Assembly: GCA_025210805.1 (NCBI GenBank)
Contig: JAOAQX010000018.1
Location: 62,001 to 126,000, forward strand
Length of the DNA: 64,000 bases
DNA from: Flavobacteriales bacterium
GTDB lineage: Bacteria > Bacteroidota > Bacteroidia > Flavobacteriales > CAJXXR01
Direction of reading: 5' to 3'
Position 1 is the stretch's first letter, and every line of letters begins with the position of its first letter. The notes beneath the pieces were generated by a model. It saw only the letters and a list, made by a program, of their open reading frames with translations, was not told the origin of the DNA and made no database searches. The translations under genes were made by a program, and so were the position numbers. Shown here piece by piece: positions 1-9,289 of the stretch.

Positions 1-787
1 CTCTGCTTTTTGTTGAGGAAATCCAATAGATTTTATCAAGCCAAGAAAGTTCTGGAGTTTTAAAGTCCATTTGAGTAAATAAGGTTCCAAAGTTTTCAGA
101 AAAATTACCCGCCAAACCGTGATTATTAAAATGAGTATGATTTCTTTTTCCCTTATCGGCAGAAATAATTAAACGCCCTACCCTATTACTATCTTCAAAA
201 TTTTTGATAAAATAAAGAGAATTCAGCAGAGGCATTTCTCTGCGATAATCAAAAGGTTTTATTTGTCTATCCTGTGCCGATGAATGCCCGATAACAGAAT
301 TAACAAAAGTATTTGCACCAGGAAAACGACCGCCCAAACCACCCGTAGTGGTTTTTAATGAAATAAAATCCTCCTTAATCTCATAATCTTTAAAGCTCGT
401 TTCGAAACTTTGATCATCCATCCACATAGATTTTGCAAAAAGCTTTGGTTTATGCAAAATACTACCCGTTCTTACATTAGAATTTATAGGAAAACCATTA
501 ATTGAATACTTATTCCAAAGAAAAGAACCTCCCCAAAGAGAATTTACGTATTCATCGGGGGTATTGTAATTCCCTCCTGCTTCTAACTGAGTATGAATAT
601 TGTCTCCTAACACTTCCCAATATTCTTCGGGATTGTGCATCAGCTGGAATTTTTGAGCAATATCTTTATGAAATCCTTCGAAATCTTTTGTAAGCTTATT
701 TTCCAAAGTGGAATCTGCTACTTGAGCTACTAAAGCTTGATTTATAAGAAAACTTAAAACAACCAAAGAGGTTTTGAATAAATTCAT
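1..787 (-). CDS. Secreted or outer-membrane protein, N-terminal part (runs off window)
   Basis: This frame is open on the minus strand from an ATG at 785-787 to the window edge, giving about 262 residues without a stop. The protein starts MNLFKTSLVVLSFLINQALV-AQ, a clear Sec signal peptide with cleavage expected after the Ala-Gln region, so the product is exported. The mature part is rich in aromatic residues and Gly/Asn (for example LKTTTGGLGGRFPG), which suits a surface or beta-barrel protein, but I do not recognise the family. It diverges from the START_2 gene across a gap of about 106 bp. Confidence 0.7.
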   Translation of the reverse strand, partial: MNLFKTSLVVLSFLINQALVAQVADSTLENKLTKDFEGFHKDIAQKFQLMHNPEEYWEVLGDNIHTQLEAGGNYNTPDEYVNSLWGGSFLWNKYSINGFPINSNVRTGSILHKPKLFAKSMWMDDQSFETSFKDYEIKEDFISLKTTTGGLGGRFPGANTFVNSVIGHSSAQDRQIKPFDYRREMPLLNSLYFIKNFEDSNRVGRLIISADKGKRNHTHFNNHGLAGNFSENFGTLFTQMDFKTPELSWLDKIYWISSTKSR

Positions 788-893
788 CGAAAATTTTTTA
801 AATTTTGGCTAAAATTAGAAAAATATTCATTAAAGTTTGCATTTTATAAAAATAAAAAGCATATTGCTTAACAAAACGATTTTAAACACAGAT

Positions 894-1268
894 ATGATTA
901 AATACACAATTGAATATCCTATGCGATCTTCAGTAAAGATACTCTATAATGCAGTTGCTACACCTAGTGGTCTTTCTGAATGGTTTGCAGAAAATGTAAG
1001 ATTAAATAATAAAAATTATGTTTTCACTTGGGAAGGATATGATGAAGAAGCTTCAATAGTTTCTAAAAAAGCAAACTCACACATTAAGTTTTCTTGGATT
1101 GATGAGGAAGATAAACCTTATTTTGAATTCAAAATTCAAGTGGATGACATTACAAACGATGTTTCTTTGATCGTTACAGATTATGCAGAAGATGAAGAAG
1201 ATAAATCTGACGCAACAAGACTGTGGGACAAACAAATACAAAAATTAAAATCTTCTATTGGTTCATAA
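894..1268 (+). CDS. START-like (START_2/SRPBCC) domain protein
   Basis: This is a 124-residue cytosolic protein. I start it at the internal ATG at 894 (MIKYTIEYPMRSSVKIL), because residues encoded upstream (837-893) are low-complexity and the family begins with this strand. The pattern of an N-terminal strand, 'YNAVATPSGLSEWFAENV', 'FTWEGYDEEA' and a C-terminal helix 'ATRLWDKQIQKLKSSIGS' is that of the small Bacteroidota START-like family related to AHSA1. These helix-grip folds bind hydrophobic ligands; no substrate can be read from the sequence. The permease operon begins 62 bp downstream. Confidence 0.8.
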   Translation: MIKYTIEYPMRSSVKILYNAVATPSGLSEWFAENVRLNNKNYVFTWEGYDEEASIVSKKANSHIKFSWIDEEDKPYFEFKIQVDDITNDVSLIVTDYAEDEEDKSDATRLWDKQIQKLKSSIGS

Positions 1269-1303
1269 AGCATTTTTAACTTTACAAAAACCAATCTTGG
1301 GAT

Positions 1304-1311
1304 TATCTTTG
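1304..1311 (+). promoter_or_regulatory. Bacteroidota-type -7 element for the envelope operon
   Basis: TATCTTTG matches the Bacteroidota primary-sigma -7 consensus TAnnTTTG. It lies 20 bp before the TTG start of the permease gene, and a weak TTTA-type -33 candidate sits about 20 bp upstream. The transcript would have a very short leader. Confidence 0.5.
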
Positions 1312-1330
1312 TAGCAAAGATGAAACACCT

Positions 1331-2764
1331 TTGAAAAAGATTGACAAGCTCATATTAAAGGCCTATTTAGGGCCTTTTCTTGCAACATTAGGTATATTAC
1401 AATTCATTTTCGTTCTTCAACACCTGTGGAAATATCTAGATGATATTGTGGGTAAAGGAATTGAGTTTTGGGTTATCCTAAAGATGCTCTATTACACTTT
1501 TTTTGTAAGTGTTCCACTTGCATTACCCCTTACGGTGATTCTTGCTTCTATTATGTCTATTGGAAATATTAGTGAGCATAATGAACTTACCGCATTAAAA
1601 TCTTCAGGGGTTTCTTTTCTAAGAGTTCTAAAACCTTTGTGGATTACCTCTATGGTAATGATGCTCGTAACTTTTGTTTTTTCAAACAATGTCTTGCCTT
1701 GGGCTTTACTCAAGCAAAAAACCATCATGCGAGATATCCGAAAAAAGAAATTTGCACTCTATATTCAAGAAGGGGTTTTCTATACCGATATCAAAAATCA
1801 TAGTATCAGAATAGGTAAAAAGCATAAAAACGAAAAAGATATTGAGGATATTATTATCTATAAAAGAAGTCTTAATGGAAGTACCAATGTTACTAGAGCA
1901 AAAACAGGGACTTTAAGTTTTACAGATAATGGACAATTCCTAATAATCGACCTTTTTGATGGTAATAATTACGATGAACAATTTAAACATCGACAAAGTA
2001 AAGATTACCACAAACTCCCACACCTAAAAACACATTTCAAACAACAAAAGGTTCGTTTTGACCTCAACCCTTTTAAAATGGGTAATACTAGAGAAGAACT
2101 CTACAAGGGAAAAGCGGAAATGATGAGCATTAGTCAACTAACTGAACTTAAATCTACTATTGAAGATTATAAAAAAGATCATCATGAAAAATTGTTGATC
2201 AATAGTCATAACCAGATGAAGTACTTTAGAAACCTAAAAGACAGTCTTCCGCAAAAGACCTCCTTTGTATCGGTAGATAAAGATCTTGAAAACGACATTA
2301 GAAAGTGGATTAAAACAGACAAAAGAGGTTTAATTTTAGATAATATCGGAGGGGAAATACGAGCAACGTATAATCGATTAAGTAATTTTCATGCATCCAA
2401 TGACTTTGAAGATATCAAGATGCGGAAAACTCAGCTACAAATGCACAAAAAATTCACGCTTGCTCTTTCTTGTATCATCCTCTTTATGGTAGGAGCTCCC
2501 ATTGGAGCGGTTATCAAAAAAGGAGGAATTGGATTACCCGTGGTTTTTGCCGTTTTGTTCTTTTTGCTGTACTATATGACTTCAAGATTTGGAGAAACAG
2601 CTGGAGAAGATGCCAATCTTTCTTTATGGCTAGGTGCATGGTTATCAAATCTGTTATTTCTTCCTTTCGGGATATTATTTATGTTTCAATCTGCACAAGA
2701 TTCCCCTTTATTTGATAGGAATTTTTACAAAAAAAATATCCGAAAACTCTTCACAAAAAAATGA
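1331..2764 (+). CDS. LptF/LptG (YjgP/YjgQ) family permease
   Basis: This 477-residue inner-membrane protein belongs to the LptF/LptG family, the transmembrane subunits of the LptB2FG exporter that extracts lipopolysaccharide for transport to the outer membrane. Three TM segments lie in the first ~125 residues (starting IDKLILKAYLGPFLATLGIL). A long periplasmic domain follows, then a C-terminal TM cluster (ALSCIILFMVGAPIGAVIKK onward). The conserved 'NELTALKSSGVSFLRVLKPL' coupling region is present. The start codon is TTG at 1331, since no nearby ATG keeps the first TM helix. Its TGA stop overlaps the ATG of the next gene, implying translational coupling. F or G cannot be decided from sequence alone. 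Confidence 0.88.
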   Translation: MKKIDKLILKAYLGPFLATLGILQFIFVLQHLWKYLDDIVGKGIEFWVILKMLYYTFFVSVPLALPLTVILASIMSIGNISEHNELTALKSSGVSFLRVLKPLWITSMVMMLVTFVFSNNVLPWALLKQKTIMRDIRKKKFALYIQEGVFYTDIKNHSIRIGKKHKNEKDIEDIIIYKRSLNGSTNVTRAKTGTLSFTDNGQFLIIDLFDGNNYDEQFKHRQSKDYHKLPHLKTHFKQQKVRFDLNPFKMGNTREELYKGKAEMMSISQLTELKSTIEDYKKDHHEKLLINSHNQMKYFRNLKDSLPQKTSFVSVDKDLENDIRKWIKTDKRGLILDNIGGEIRATYNRLSNFHASNDFEDIKMRKTQLQMHKKFTLALSCIILFMVGAPIGAVIKKGGIGLPVVFAVLFFLLYYMTSRFGETAGEDANLSLWLGAWLSNLLFLPFGILFMFQSAQDSPLFDRNFYKKNIRKLFTKK

Positions 2765-3936
2765 GAAAACTACTCATCATTAGTCATAAATCACCTTATA
2801 CTCATATAGATGGAGGCGTTTTGGCTGTCAAAAATCTTTGGGAAGAACTTTTTGAGCAAGTCGAGCATGTGGAGATGATTTGTTTCTCAACTCATAAACA
2901 CCCACATCTAGATATCAAGGTTCCCGAAAAAATGCAAGGGAAAATTCACGCTCTGAATATTGACACTCAAATAACAATTTTGGGAGCTTTTCAAGCACTA
3001 TTAAAAAACCAATCTTATCATTTGAGTAGATTCTATTCTGAAGAAATTAGCGATTTTATAAAAAACAAAGTATCTCAAACAAATTGGGATGCCATTGTAT
3101 TCGAAAGTCTTTTTTCACTAGTCTATGCTTCAGACGTTCGAAAATATTTTAAAGGAAAAATAATTTACCGTTCCCATAATATTGAGCATAAGATATGGGA
3201 AAGATTAGCAAATCAGCATTCTGGAATTCTTAAAAAATGGTATTTAAAAAAACTCACTTCACAACTTAAAAAAGAGGAGAAATCACTGCAAAATACCGCA
3301 GATGCCATATTCGCAATTTCCAAAAATGACCAAGATTTCTATTTAAAAAATGGATGTGTAAATTCCTTTCTACTTTTTCATCAAAGACATTTTCTGAAAA
3401 GAGAAAATCAAATAAACCCAAATCACTTTTTTCATCTAGCCTCAATGAATTGGCAACCCAATATTGAAGCAGTTGAGTGGTTTGTGGAAAAAGTTTGGAA
3501 ACCTGTTTTTGCTAAAAAACCCAACCTTAAACTCTTTTTGGGAGGAAAAGACATGCCCGAAAAATACTTTGACATGCAGAAATACGGAATCCATGCAGAA
3601 GGATATATTCCTCATGGAGATGCGTATATGCAGAACCACGGAAGCTTGATTGTTCCATTATTTTCAGGCTCGGGTATTAGAATAAAAGTGGTAGATGCAC
3701 TTTCTCTACAAGTACCCGTAATTAGTACTGATATAGGCGTAGAAGGTATTGGGCTTATTCAAGATAAACACTTTCTACAAGCCAATACCGACAAAGAATT
3801 TCAAGAGGCAATTTTGAGTATGAATATGGAGAAAATTAATTTCCTTACAGAAAATTCAACTAATTTTGCCTTGGAAAATTTTGATTCCAAAAAATCTATT
3901 TCCCGATTTATACAACAGATAAAACAATTAGGTTGA
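2761..3936 (+). CDS. Glycosyltransferase, GT4-like
   Basis: This 391-residue protein has a GT-B fold. The N-terminal acceptor domain begins MRKLLIISHKSPYTHIDGG, and 'IYRSHNIEHKIWERLA' is typical of the GT4/sugar-transferase group. The C-terminal nucleotide-sugar half contains 'LASMNWQPNIEAVEWFVEKV' and 'SGSGIRIKVVDALSLQVPVI', the donor-binding loop. There is no TM segment, so it is probably a peripheral inner-membrane enzyme. Its start overlaps the permease stop (ATGA) and its stop overlaps the next TTG start. It probably decorates a surface glycan or lipid; donor and acceptor are unknown. Confidence 0.85.
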   Translation: MRKLLIISHKSPYTHIDGGVLAVKNLWEELFEQVEHVEMICFSTHKHPHLDIKVPEKMQGKIHALNIDTQITILGAFQALLKNQSYHLSRFYSEEISDFIKNKVSQTNWDAIVFESLFSLVYASDVRKYFKGKIIYRSHNIEHKIWERLANQHSGILKKWYLKKLTSQLKKEEKSLQNTADAIFAISKNDQDFYLKNGCVNSFLLFHQRHFLKRENQINPNHFFHLASMNWQPNIEAVEWFVEKVWKPVFAKKPNLKLFLGGKDMPEKYFDMQKYGIHAEGYIPHGDAYMQNHGSLIVPLFSGSGIRIKVVDALSLQVPVISTDIGVEGIGLIQDKHFLQANTDKEFQEAILSMNMEKINFLTENSTNFALENFDSKKSISRFIQQIKQLG

Positions 3937-5087
3937 AAGAAAAATTGCTTATTCTAACTTCAAGGTTTCCTTATCCTCTTGAGAAAGGAGATAAATTGAG
4001 GCTTTATCAACAGATAATAAGTCTGAGCAAAAGTTTTGATTGTTATTTATTTGCCCTGCATGAAAAAGAAATGAGCAAACAAGAAATTGAAGCTCTTGCT
4101 CCCTACCTAAAGGGATCTTTGGTTTTAAAACAATCTTTTTTAAAACGCTATTGGCAGTTGTTTAAGGCAATATTTAATAAATTACCTTTTCAAGTAAGCT
4201 ATTTTTATAACGCCAGTGATCACAAAAAACTGACGAAACAAATAGAATTGTGGGGAATAGACAAAATCTATTGTCAACTCATTCGTATGAGTCCATACTG
4301 CACTGGGCTAAAACAAACCAAATTTTTAGACTTGATGGATGCCATGTCTTTGGCTATGAAAAACAGGTATCAAACAGAAAAATGGTACACAAAATGGCTC
4401 TATCGTTGGGAATATAAAAAAACTAAAAGATTTGAAAAGAATCAGATAAACAAATTCAAAACCAGTTTTATCATTTCACAAAGAGATCAAGAATTCATTG
4501 GGAATGATGAAATTATCATTGTTAAAAATGGAGTTGATAATGTTTATTTTTATCCACAAAAAACAGAAAAAATCTACGATCTCTGTTTTGTAGGAAATAT
4601 GCAATACCCGCCGAATAAAAAGGCGGCTATTTTTTTAGCTCAAAAAATACTTCCTAAATTACCCAAGGACACCAAACTACTTATCGCTGGTGCCAATCCT
4701 AGTAAAGAAATTATCCACTTAGCATCTGAGCAAATTACCGTTTCTGGATGGATGGATGATATTAGAAAAGCTTATTGGGAATCTAAAATAATGATTGCAC
4801 CTTTGTTTTCGGGAGCAGGACAGCAAAATAAAATTTTGGAAGCCATGGCATCTGGAATTCCTTGCATCACAACAAGTATGGTAAATGCCAGTATTTTAGC
4901 TAAAAATCAAGAGGAAATATTAGAACTAAATACCGCTTCTGAAATGATCGAAGCTTACAAAAAGCTGATAAAAAATTCCAAAAAACAAGCTGAAATCGCT
5001 AAAAATGCTCGAAATTTTATCGAAAAGAATTACCATTGGCATTTAGAGAACCAAAAATTAATCGAGAATATAAAAAATAACAATTAG
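3933..5087 (+). CDS. Glycosyltransferase, GT4-like (second copy)
   Basis: This 384-residue GT-B glycosyltransferase starts MKEKLLILTSRFPYPLEKGD, a strand-loop typical of sugar transferases of the Stp1-like group. The C-terminal half has 'LCFVGNMQYPPNKKAAIFLA' and 'APLFSGAGQQNKILEAMASG', the GT4 donor site with an E at the usual catalytic position. The TTG start at 3933 overlaps the preceding TGA (TTGA), and the TAG stop shares its G with the next GTG start. It acts with the upstream transferase, probably in consecutive steps. Confidence 0.85.
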   Translation: MKEKLLILTSRFPYPLEKGDKLRLYQQIISLSKSFDCYLFALHEKEMSKQEIEALAPYLKGSLVLKQSFLKRYWQLFKAIFNKLPFQVSYFYNASDHKKLTKQIELWGIDKIYCQLIRMSPYCTGLKQTKFLDLMDAMSLAMKNRYQTEKWYTKWLYRWEYKKTKRFEKNQINKFKTSFIISQRDQEFIGNDEIIIVKNGVDNVYFYPQKTEKIYDLCFVGNMQYPPNKKAAIFLAQKILPKLPKDTKLLIAGANPSKEIIHLASEQITVSGWMDDIRKAYWESKIMIAPLFSGAGQQNKILEAMASGIPCITTSMVNASILAKNQEEILELNTASEMIEAYKKLIKNSKKQAEIAKNARNFIEKNYHWHLENQKLIENIKNNN

Positions 5088-7060
5088 TGGAACACCTAAG
5101 GCTAGCTGAAATAAAAGTTTTATTGTACCGCCTCGTTCTTGCTTGGGCGGTATTATTTGCTTCTCGACTCCTGTTTATTGTCTTTAATTTTGACATTCTA
5201 GAGATCCCCAATTTTTTAACTTTTGTCAAAATCGTATTTTTCGGAAATGTATTTGACTTCGCCACACTGGCATTTCTGAATATTGCTTTTATGCTTTTTA
5301 GTTTACTCCCTTTTGGGATTAATAGGCATCTCTGGTATCAAAAATTTTTAGCACTACTCTACTTTATCCCTAATATAATAGGACTTCTATTAAACTTTAT
5401 AGACATTGCCTATTATCAATTCAATAATGGAAGACTCACAAAAACGGCACTTGAAGTAGCAGAAAATGAATCCAATTTTTGGGGTTTCTTTCTAACATTT
5501 TTTGGAGATTTTTGGTATCTCTTCGTTTTAGCTTTTCTATTCATTTGGGGGTGGGTGAAGCTTTTTAGAAAAAAGAACCTAATACACTCTAAACCAAAAA
5601 AATGGCTACCTTATTTTGGCTTTAGCCTCACATGGTTAGTTGTTTTTATTCTCACATTTTTGTACTTTATTAGAGGTGACTTAAATCATAGTACAAGACC
5701 GATAACTGTGGTGGATGCAAATGGATATGTAAACTACCCTAAAAATGCCGTTGCTGTACTCAATACGCCTTTTGTTTTCATCAGAACCTTTAACAAAAAT
5801 GGCATTCAAAAGAAAAATTATCTTCCACAAGAAACCGTAGAAAAAATAGTTCCTAGAACGCTCCAAATCCCTAAAGATTCTAATGATTTAAACAAACCTA
5901 ATATTGTTTTAATTATGGTGGAGAGCCTGAGCAGAGAATTCCTAGGAAGTTTTAATGAACATAAACAAATCCCTAATTACCAAAGCTATACTCCCTTTTT
6001 AGACAGCCTTGCAAATCATAGTTTGATTTTCCCAAACACTTTTGCAAATGGGATGAAATCTATCCATGCAATGGGATCTGTTTTAGCAGGAATTCCTTCT
6101 TTTAAAGATGCGTTTACTTCGAGTCCGTTTGTAAATCAAGAGATCGAGTCAGTGGTTTCTATCCTAAACAAGGAAGGCTATAAAACCAAGTTTTTCCATG
6201 GAGCAGAAAATGGTTCAATGGGCTTTAATGGTTTTGCAAATATTTTAGGTTTTGATGAATATCATGGTAAAACAGAGTATTATGAAAATGATGAAGATAA
6301 TTGTAAAGATTGTTATGACCATGACAATATTTGGGGAATTTGGGATGAGCCATTTCTTCAGTTTATGAAACGTGATCTAGATAGAGAAAAACAGCCATTT
6401 TTTGCGCATGTATTCACACTTTCGTCACATCATCCTTATGACCTACCCAAAGAATATGAAAATTATTATCCAAAAGGGAAAATTCCATTGCACGAATGCG
6501 TGGGTTATACAGATGATGCGCTAAGAAAATTCTTTGCTAAATCTTCTCAAGAAGAATGGTTTAAAAACACCATTTTTATGATCACTGCCGACCATACAAA
6601 CCAGTCTTTTTATACAGAGGAGTACTACAAAATGCTTAATACTTTTGCTGTACCCTTTATTCTATATGATCCTCACCATAGATTTCAAGGAAAAAATATG
6701 AGCTTGGCTCAACAAATTGATATTTTCCCTACAATTGCAGACATCATCGGTTATGATCAGCCTTTTAGAAGCTGGGGAAATTCTCTATTGAATACGAATA
6801 GAACTCCTAGAATCATAACAGGGAGAGATGGTTTGTTCTTTTACTCAGAAGGTGAATTTATTGTATCATTTGATGGCGAAAACATAAGAGGAATTTACCA
6901 TATTGAAGATCTTGGCTTAAAAAATAATATTTTAAATAAAAAAGACAAAAAGCACCTACAACTCATCAAGCATTGTAAAGCTTATATCCAAGATTATATG
7001 GAACGTATTACTTCCAAAAATTTAACGAGTAAAAATGCTGCTTCCACATTAAGAAAATAA
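5087..7060 (+). CDS. LTA synthase family (sulfatase-fold) phosphotransferase
   Basis: This 657-residue membrane enzyme has five predicted TM helices in residues ~1-205. A periplasmic alkaline-phosphatase/sulfatase domain follows, with 'NIVLIMVESLSREFLGSF' (metal Glu), 'FANGMKSIHAMGSVLAGIPS' (nucleophile region) and 'MITADHTNQS' (metal Asp-His). In Firmicutes this family makes lipoteichoic acid; in Gram-negatives, members transfer phosphoglycerol or phosphoethanolamine to glycans or lipids. Here it is the last gene of the permease-glycosyltransferase operon, so the target is probably an envelope glycolipid. GTG start, one base overlapping the previous stop. Confidence 0.85.
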   Translation: MEHLRLAEIKVLLYRLVLAWAVLFASRLLFIVFNFDILEIPNFLTFVKIVFFGNVFDFATLAFLNIAFMLFSLLPFGINRHLWYQKFLALLYFIPNIIGLLLNFIDIAYYQFNNGRLTKTALEVAENESNFWGFFLTFFGDFWYLFVLAFLFIWGWVKLFRKKNLIHSKPKKWLPYFGFSLTWLVVFILTFLYFIRGDLNHSTRPITVVDANGYVNYPKNAVAVLNTPFVFIRTFNKNGIQKKNYLPQETVEKIVPRTLQIPKDSNDLNKPNIVLIMVESLSREFLGSFNEHKQIPNYQSYTPFLDSLANHSLIFPNTFANGMKSIHAMGSVLAGIPSFKDAFTSSPFVNQEIESVVSILNKEGYKTKFFHGAENGSMGFNGFANILGFDEYHGKTEYYENDEDNCKDCYDHDNIWGIWDEPFLQFMKRDLDREKQPFFAHVFTLSSHHPYDLPKEYENYYPKGKIPLHECVGYTDDALRKFFAKSSQEEWFKNTIFMITADHTNQSFYTEEYYKMLNTFAVPFILYDPHHRFQGKNMSLAQQIDIFPTIADIIGYDQPFRSWGNSLLNTNRTPRIITGRDGLFFYSEGEFIVSFDGENIRGIYHIEDLGLKNNILNKKDKKHLQLIKHCKAYIQDYMERITSKNLTSKNAASTLRK

Positions 7061-7123
7061 CAAGTTATATCTACAATAAAACACCGAATATCGAAATCCA
7101 AAAAATTGGCACGGCTTTTTTAT

Positions 7124-7131
7124 TAAATTTG
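7124..7131 (+). promoter_or_regulatory. Bacteroidota-type -7 element for the M48 protease
   Basis: TAAATTTG fits TAnnTTTG and lies 48 bp before the M48 start codon, giving the gene its own promoter. A TTGG candidate -33 element upstream has slightly short spacing. Confidence 0.45.
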
Positions 7132-7178
7132 TAAACGAAAAGATTTTAAAAAACTTTTTATTAAAAAAAATTATCAAA

Positions 7179-7976
7179 ATGAAAGTAAAATTATCATTGA
7201 TGAGTATAGCTCTAGTCGCTATTTTCATATTTTCATGTAACACAAACCCTATTACAGGTAGAAAGGGACTTAGCTTAATTCCTTCTTCTCAACTTACAAG
7301 CAATAGTTTTTCTGCTTATAAAGAAACCCTTTCTAAAGCAAAATTATCAACCAATCAAAAAGATGTGGCAATGGTAAAACGTGTAGGGCAAAGGATTCAA
7401 AAAGCTGTAGAAAAATATTATGCTGAAAAAGGTCTTTCTAGTAAACTTGCTGGTTTTGAATGGGAATATAATTTGATAGAAGAAAACACGGTAAATGCTT
7501 GGTGTATGCCTGGTGGTAAAGTAGCTTTTTATACAGGAATACTTCCTGTGTGTCAAACAGAAACAGGTGTGGCAGTAGTTATGGGACACGAAATTGCTCA
7601 TGCTGTTGCAAATCATAGTGGAGAAAGAGCTTCAAACCAAGTAGTGGCTCAAGTAGGCCTTGCAGGATTATCATCTTGGGTTTCAAATAATCCTTCTTCT
7701 TTTAAGCAAATTTTGCTTCAAGCAGCTGGTGTAAGTTCAAAACTAGGAATGCTGAAATTCTCGAGAAGTCATGAAAGTGAATCAGATCACATGGGATTGA
7801 TTTTTATGTCAATGGCAGGATATAACCCAGCAGAAGCTCCAAAATTTTGGGAAAGAATGCAGGCAGCTGGCGGTCAAGCACCACCAGAGTTTCTTTCTAC
7901 ACACCCAAGCTCATCAAGACGTGTTAAAGATTTGAATGGATGGCTACCAGAAGCCATGAAGTACTATAAAAAGTAA
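7179..7976 (+). CDS. M48 family metallopeptidase, lipoprotein (BepA/LoiP-like)
   Basis: This 265-residue zinc protease has the signal 'MSIALVAIFIFSC' ending in a lipobox Cys at about residue 20, so it is a periplasm-facing lipoprotein. The HExxH motif is in 'MGHEIAHAVANH' (about residue 137) and the third zinc ligand Glu is in 'RSHESESDHMGLIF'. The C-terminal 'STHPSSSRRVKDL' is the conserved M48 tail. Relatives degrade misfolded outer-membrane proteins. It is directly followed by a beta-barrel gene remnant. Confidence 0.9.
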   Translation: MKVKLSLMSIALVAIFIFSCNTNPITGRKGLSLIPSSQLTSNSFSAYKETLSKAKLSTNQKDVAMVKRVGQRIQKAVEKYYAEKGLSSKLAGFEWEYNLIEENTVNAWCMPGGKVAFYTGILPVCQTETGVAVVMGHEIAHAVANHSGERASNQVVAQVGLAGLSSWVSNNPSSFKQILLQAAGVSSKLGMLKFSRSHESESDHMGLIFMSMAGYNPAEAPKFWERMQAAGGQAPPEFLSTHPSSSRRVKDLNGWLPEAMKYYKK

Positions 7977-8230
7977 AAAAAGACATTAGCGATTCTTTTG
8001 AATACCTTTCTAAAACTAATGAAGATGTATATAACAGCTGGAAATATGGTGCAAGAATCCGTTTAGATCTTATTTTTAATGTAACAGAATCTTTTGATAT
8101 TGGACTTAATATGCAATTAGAAAGAGATTTTTCTACACATAAAGCAAATACCTCTTTCTCCAAATATTACGGAGAAAGACAACAAGCAAGTTCAAATAGT
8201 TTTGGACTCATTTTCCTCTATAATTTATAA
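7970..8230 (+). pseudogene. C-terminal remnant of an outer-membrane beta-barrel gene
   Basis: An open frame runs from just after the M48 stop to TAA at 8228-8230, with no usable start codon near its beginning. The translation alternates as in a beta-barrel end ('YGARIRLDLIFNVTESFDIG', then '...SSNSFGLIFLYNL*'), with a terminal hydrophobic strand. I read it as the last ~85 codons of an outer-membrane protein gene whose 5' part is lost. It is in a different frame from the M48 gene, so it is not simply a C-terminal extension of that gene. Confidence 0.6.
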
Positions 8231-8251
8231 TACAGTTAAAATTCTCACGCT

Positions 8252-9190
8252 TTGAAAAAACTCATGTCAGCAGTCTTTATTTTCTTGATTAGCCTTCAAT
8301 TTGGCTTTGCACAGGAATTTGAAATTTACAATCAAAAAGTTAAAGAAGCAAATTCTTTGTTGAAAACGGAACAATATAAAGAAGCCTCAGAAAAATATGA
8401 AGAAGCCCTAGCCAATGCGCCAATAGATTTACCCCATCATCAGATGGATGCTGCAAAAGCATTTTCAATGGCTGGAAATAAAGATAAAGCCTTTTTCTAT
8501 TTATCAAAAATGATTGATCAGTCTAAATTCAGGATGTATGATTATATTGTAAAAGACCTTCATTTTCAAACCCTACATGAAGACCCAAGATGGAAAGAAA
8601 TACTTGTAGCAATTCTTATAAACAAAAATGAATATGAAAAACACTTTGACAAAGAAGTTGTAGGGAAACTAGACACTGTCCGTCTCTTTAAAGAAATGTA
8701 TCGAGAAAAATATTTTGAAACGGTGAAAGAATATGGGGAAAAATCTCAGGAGGTTTCCGAAGCTCTTGAACAAATTAGAAGCACCGATTCTTTAAACTTT
8801 GAAATTGTTTCAGAAATCTTGGATAGAAAAGGCTGGCAACCTCAAAAAAGAATTGGATTAAAAGGAAGCCATACACTCTACACAACTATTTTAGAAACAA
8901 AACTAGAGAACCAATTGAAGTATTTACCCATGATTAGGGAAGCTTATAAAGAAGGAAATGTAAGCTCTACACAACTCTCCTTCATAGAAGATCAAGTAGC
9001 TCTCAAACAAAGGAATAAACAAATTTACGGATCCCAACTTGGACGAGACTCTATTACAGGTAAACCTTTCTTACTTCCTGTTGAAGATCCTGAAAACGTA
9101 AATAAAAGGCGACATGAAATAGGACTGCCAAAAATTGAAATATTTCTTTCGGTATGGAATATTCAATGGGATCCAAAAGAACATTTATAA
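8252..9190 (+). CDS. Secreted DUF6624 protein
   Basis: This 312-residue exported protein has the signal peptide MKKLMSAVFIFLISLQFGFAQ. I chose the TTG at 8252 because it keeps the basic n-region. Residues ~25-110 look like TPR helices ('LLKTEQYKEASEKYEEALAN'). The C-terminal half matches DUF6624: 'GWQPQKRIG', 'YLPMIREAYKEGN', 'QIYGSQLG', then 'LPVEDPENVNKRRHEIGLP'. The function of this domain is unknown. It ends at a bidirectional terminator shared with the convergent beta-barrel gene. Confidence 0.75.
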   Translation: MKKLMSAVFIFLISLQFGFAQEFEIYNQKVKEANSLLKTEQYKEASEKYEEALANAPIDLPHHQMDAAKAFSMAGNKDKAFFYLSKMIDQSKFRMYDYIVKDLHFQTLHEDPRWKEILVAILINKNEYEKHFDKEVVGKLDTVRLFKEMYREKYFETVKEYGEKSQEVSEALEQIRSTDSLNFEIVSEILDRKGWQPQKRIGLKGSHTLYTTILETKLENQLKYLPMIREAYKEGNVSSTQLSFIEDQVALKQRNKQIYGSQLGRDSITGKPFLLPVEDPENVNKRRHEIGLPKIEIFLSVWNIQWDPKEHL

Positions 9191-9230
9191 AACCTATAGA
9201 AACGATTTTCTAAATTCTTCATTTTGAATA

Positions 9231-9268
9231 AAAAAACGCCTTTTCGAGAAATTCGAAAAGGCGTTTTT
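9231..9268. terminator. Bidirectional rho-independent terminator
   Basis: The stem AACGCCTTTTCGA / TCGAAAAGGCGTT has a 5-nt loop, A-run before and T-run after. It lies between two convergent genes, so it serves both strands. Confidence 0.9.
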
Positions 9269-9289
9269 TTGTAAACTCTATCTAGATTC

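Noticed and set aside
502-693. Plus-strand ORF of 63 codons
   Set aside because: It lies inside the open minus-strand gene with a signal peptide and has no family-like sequence.
7107-7122. Sigma-54 promoter before the M48 gene
   Set aside because: TGGCAC is present but no TTGC -12 element follows at the right spacing, and a normal TAnnTTTG box is nearby.
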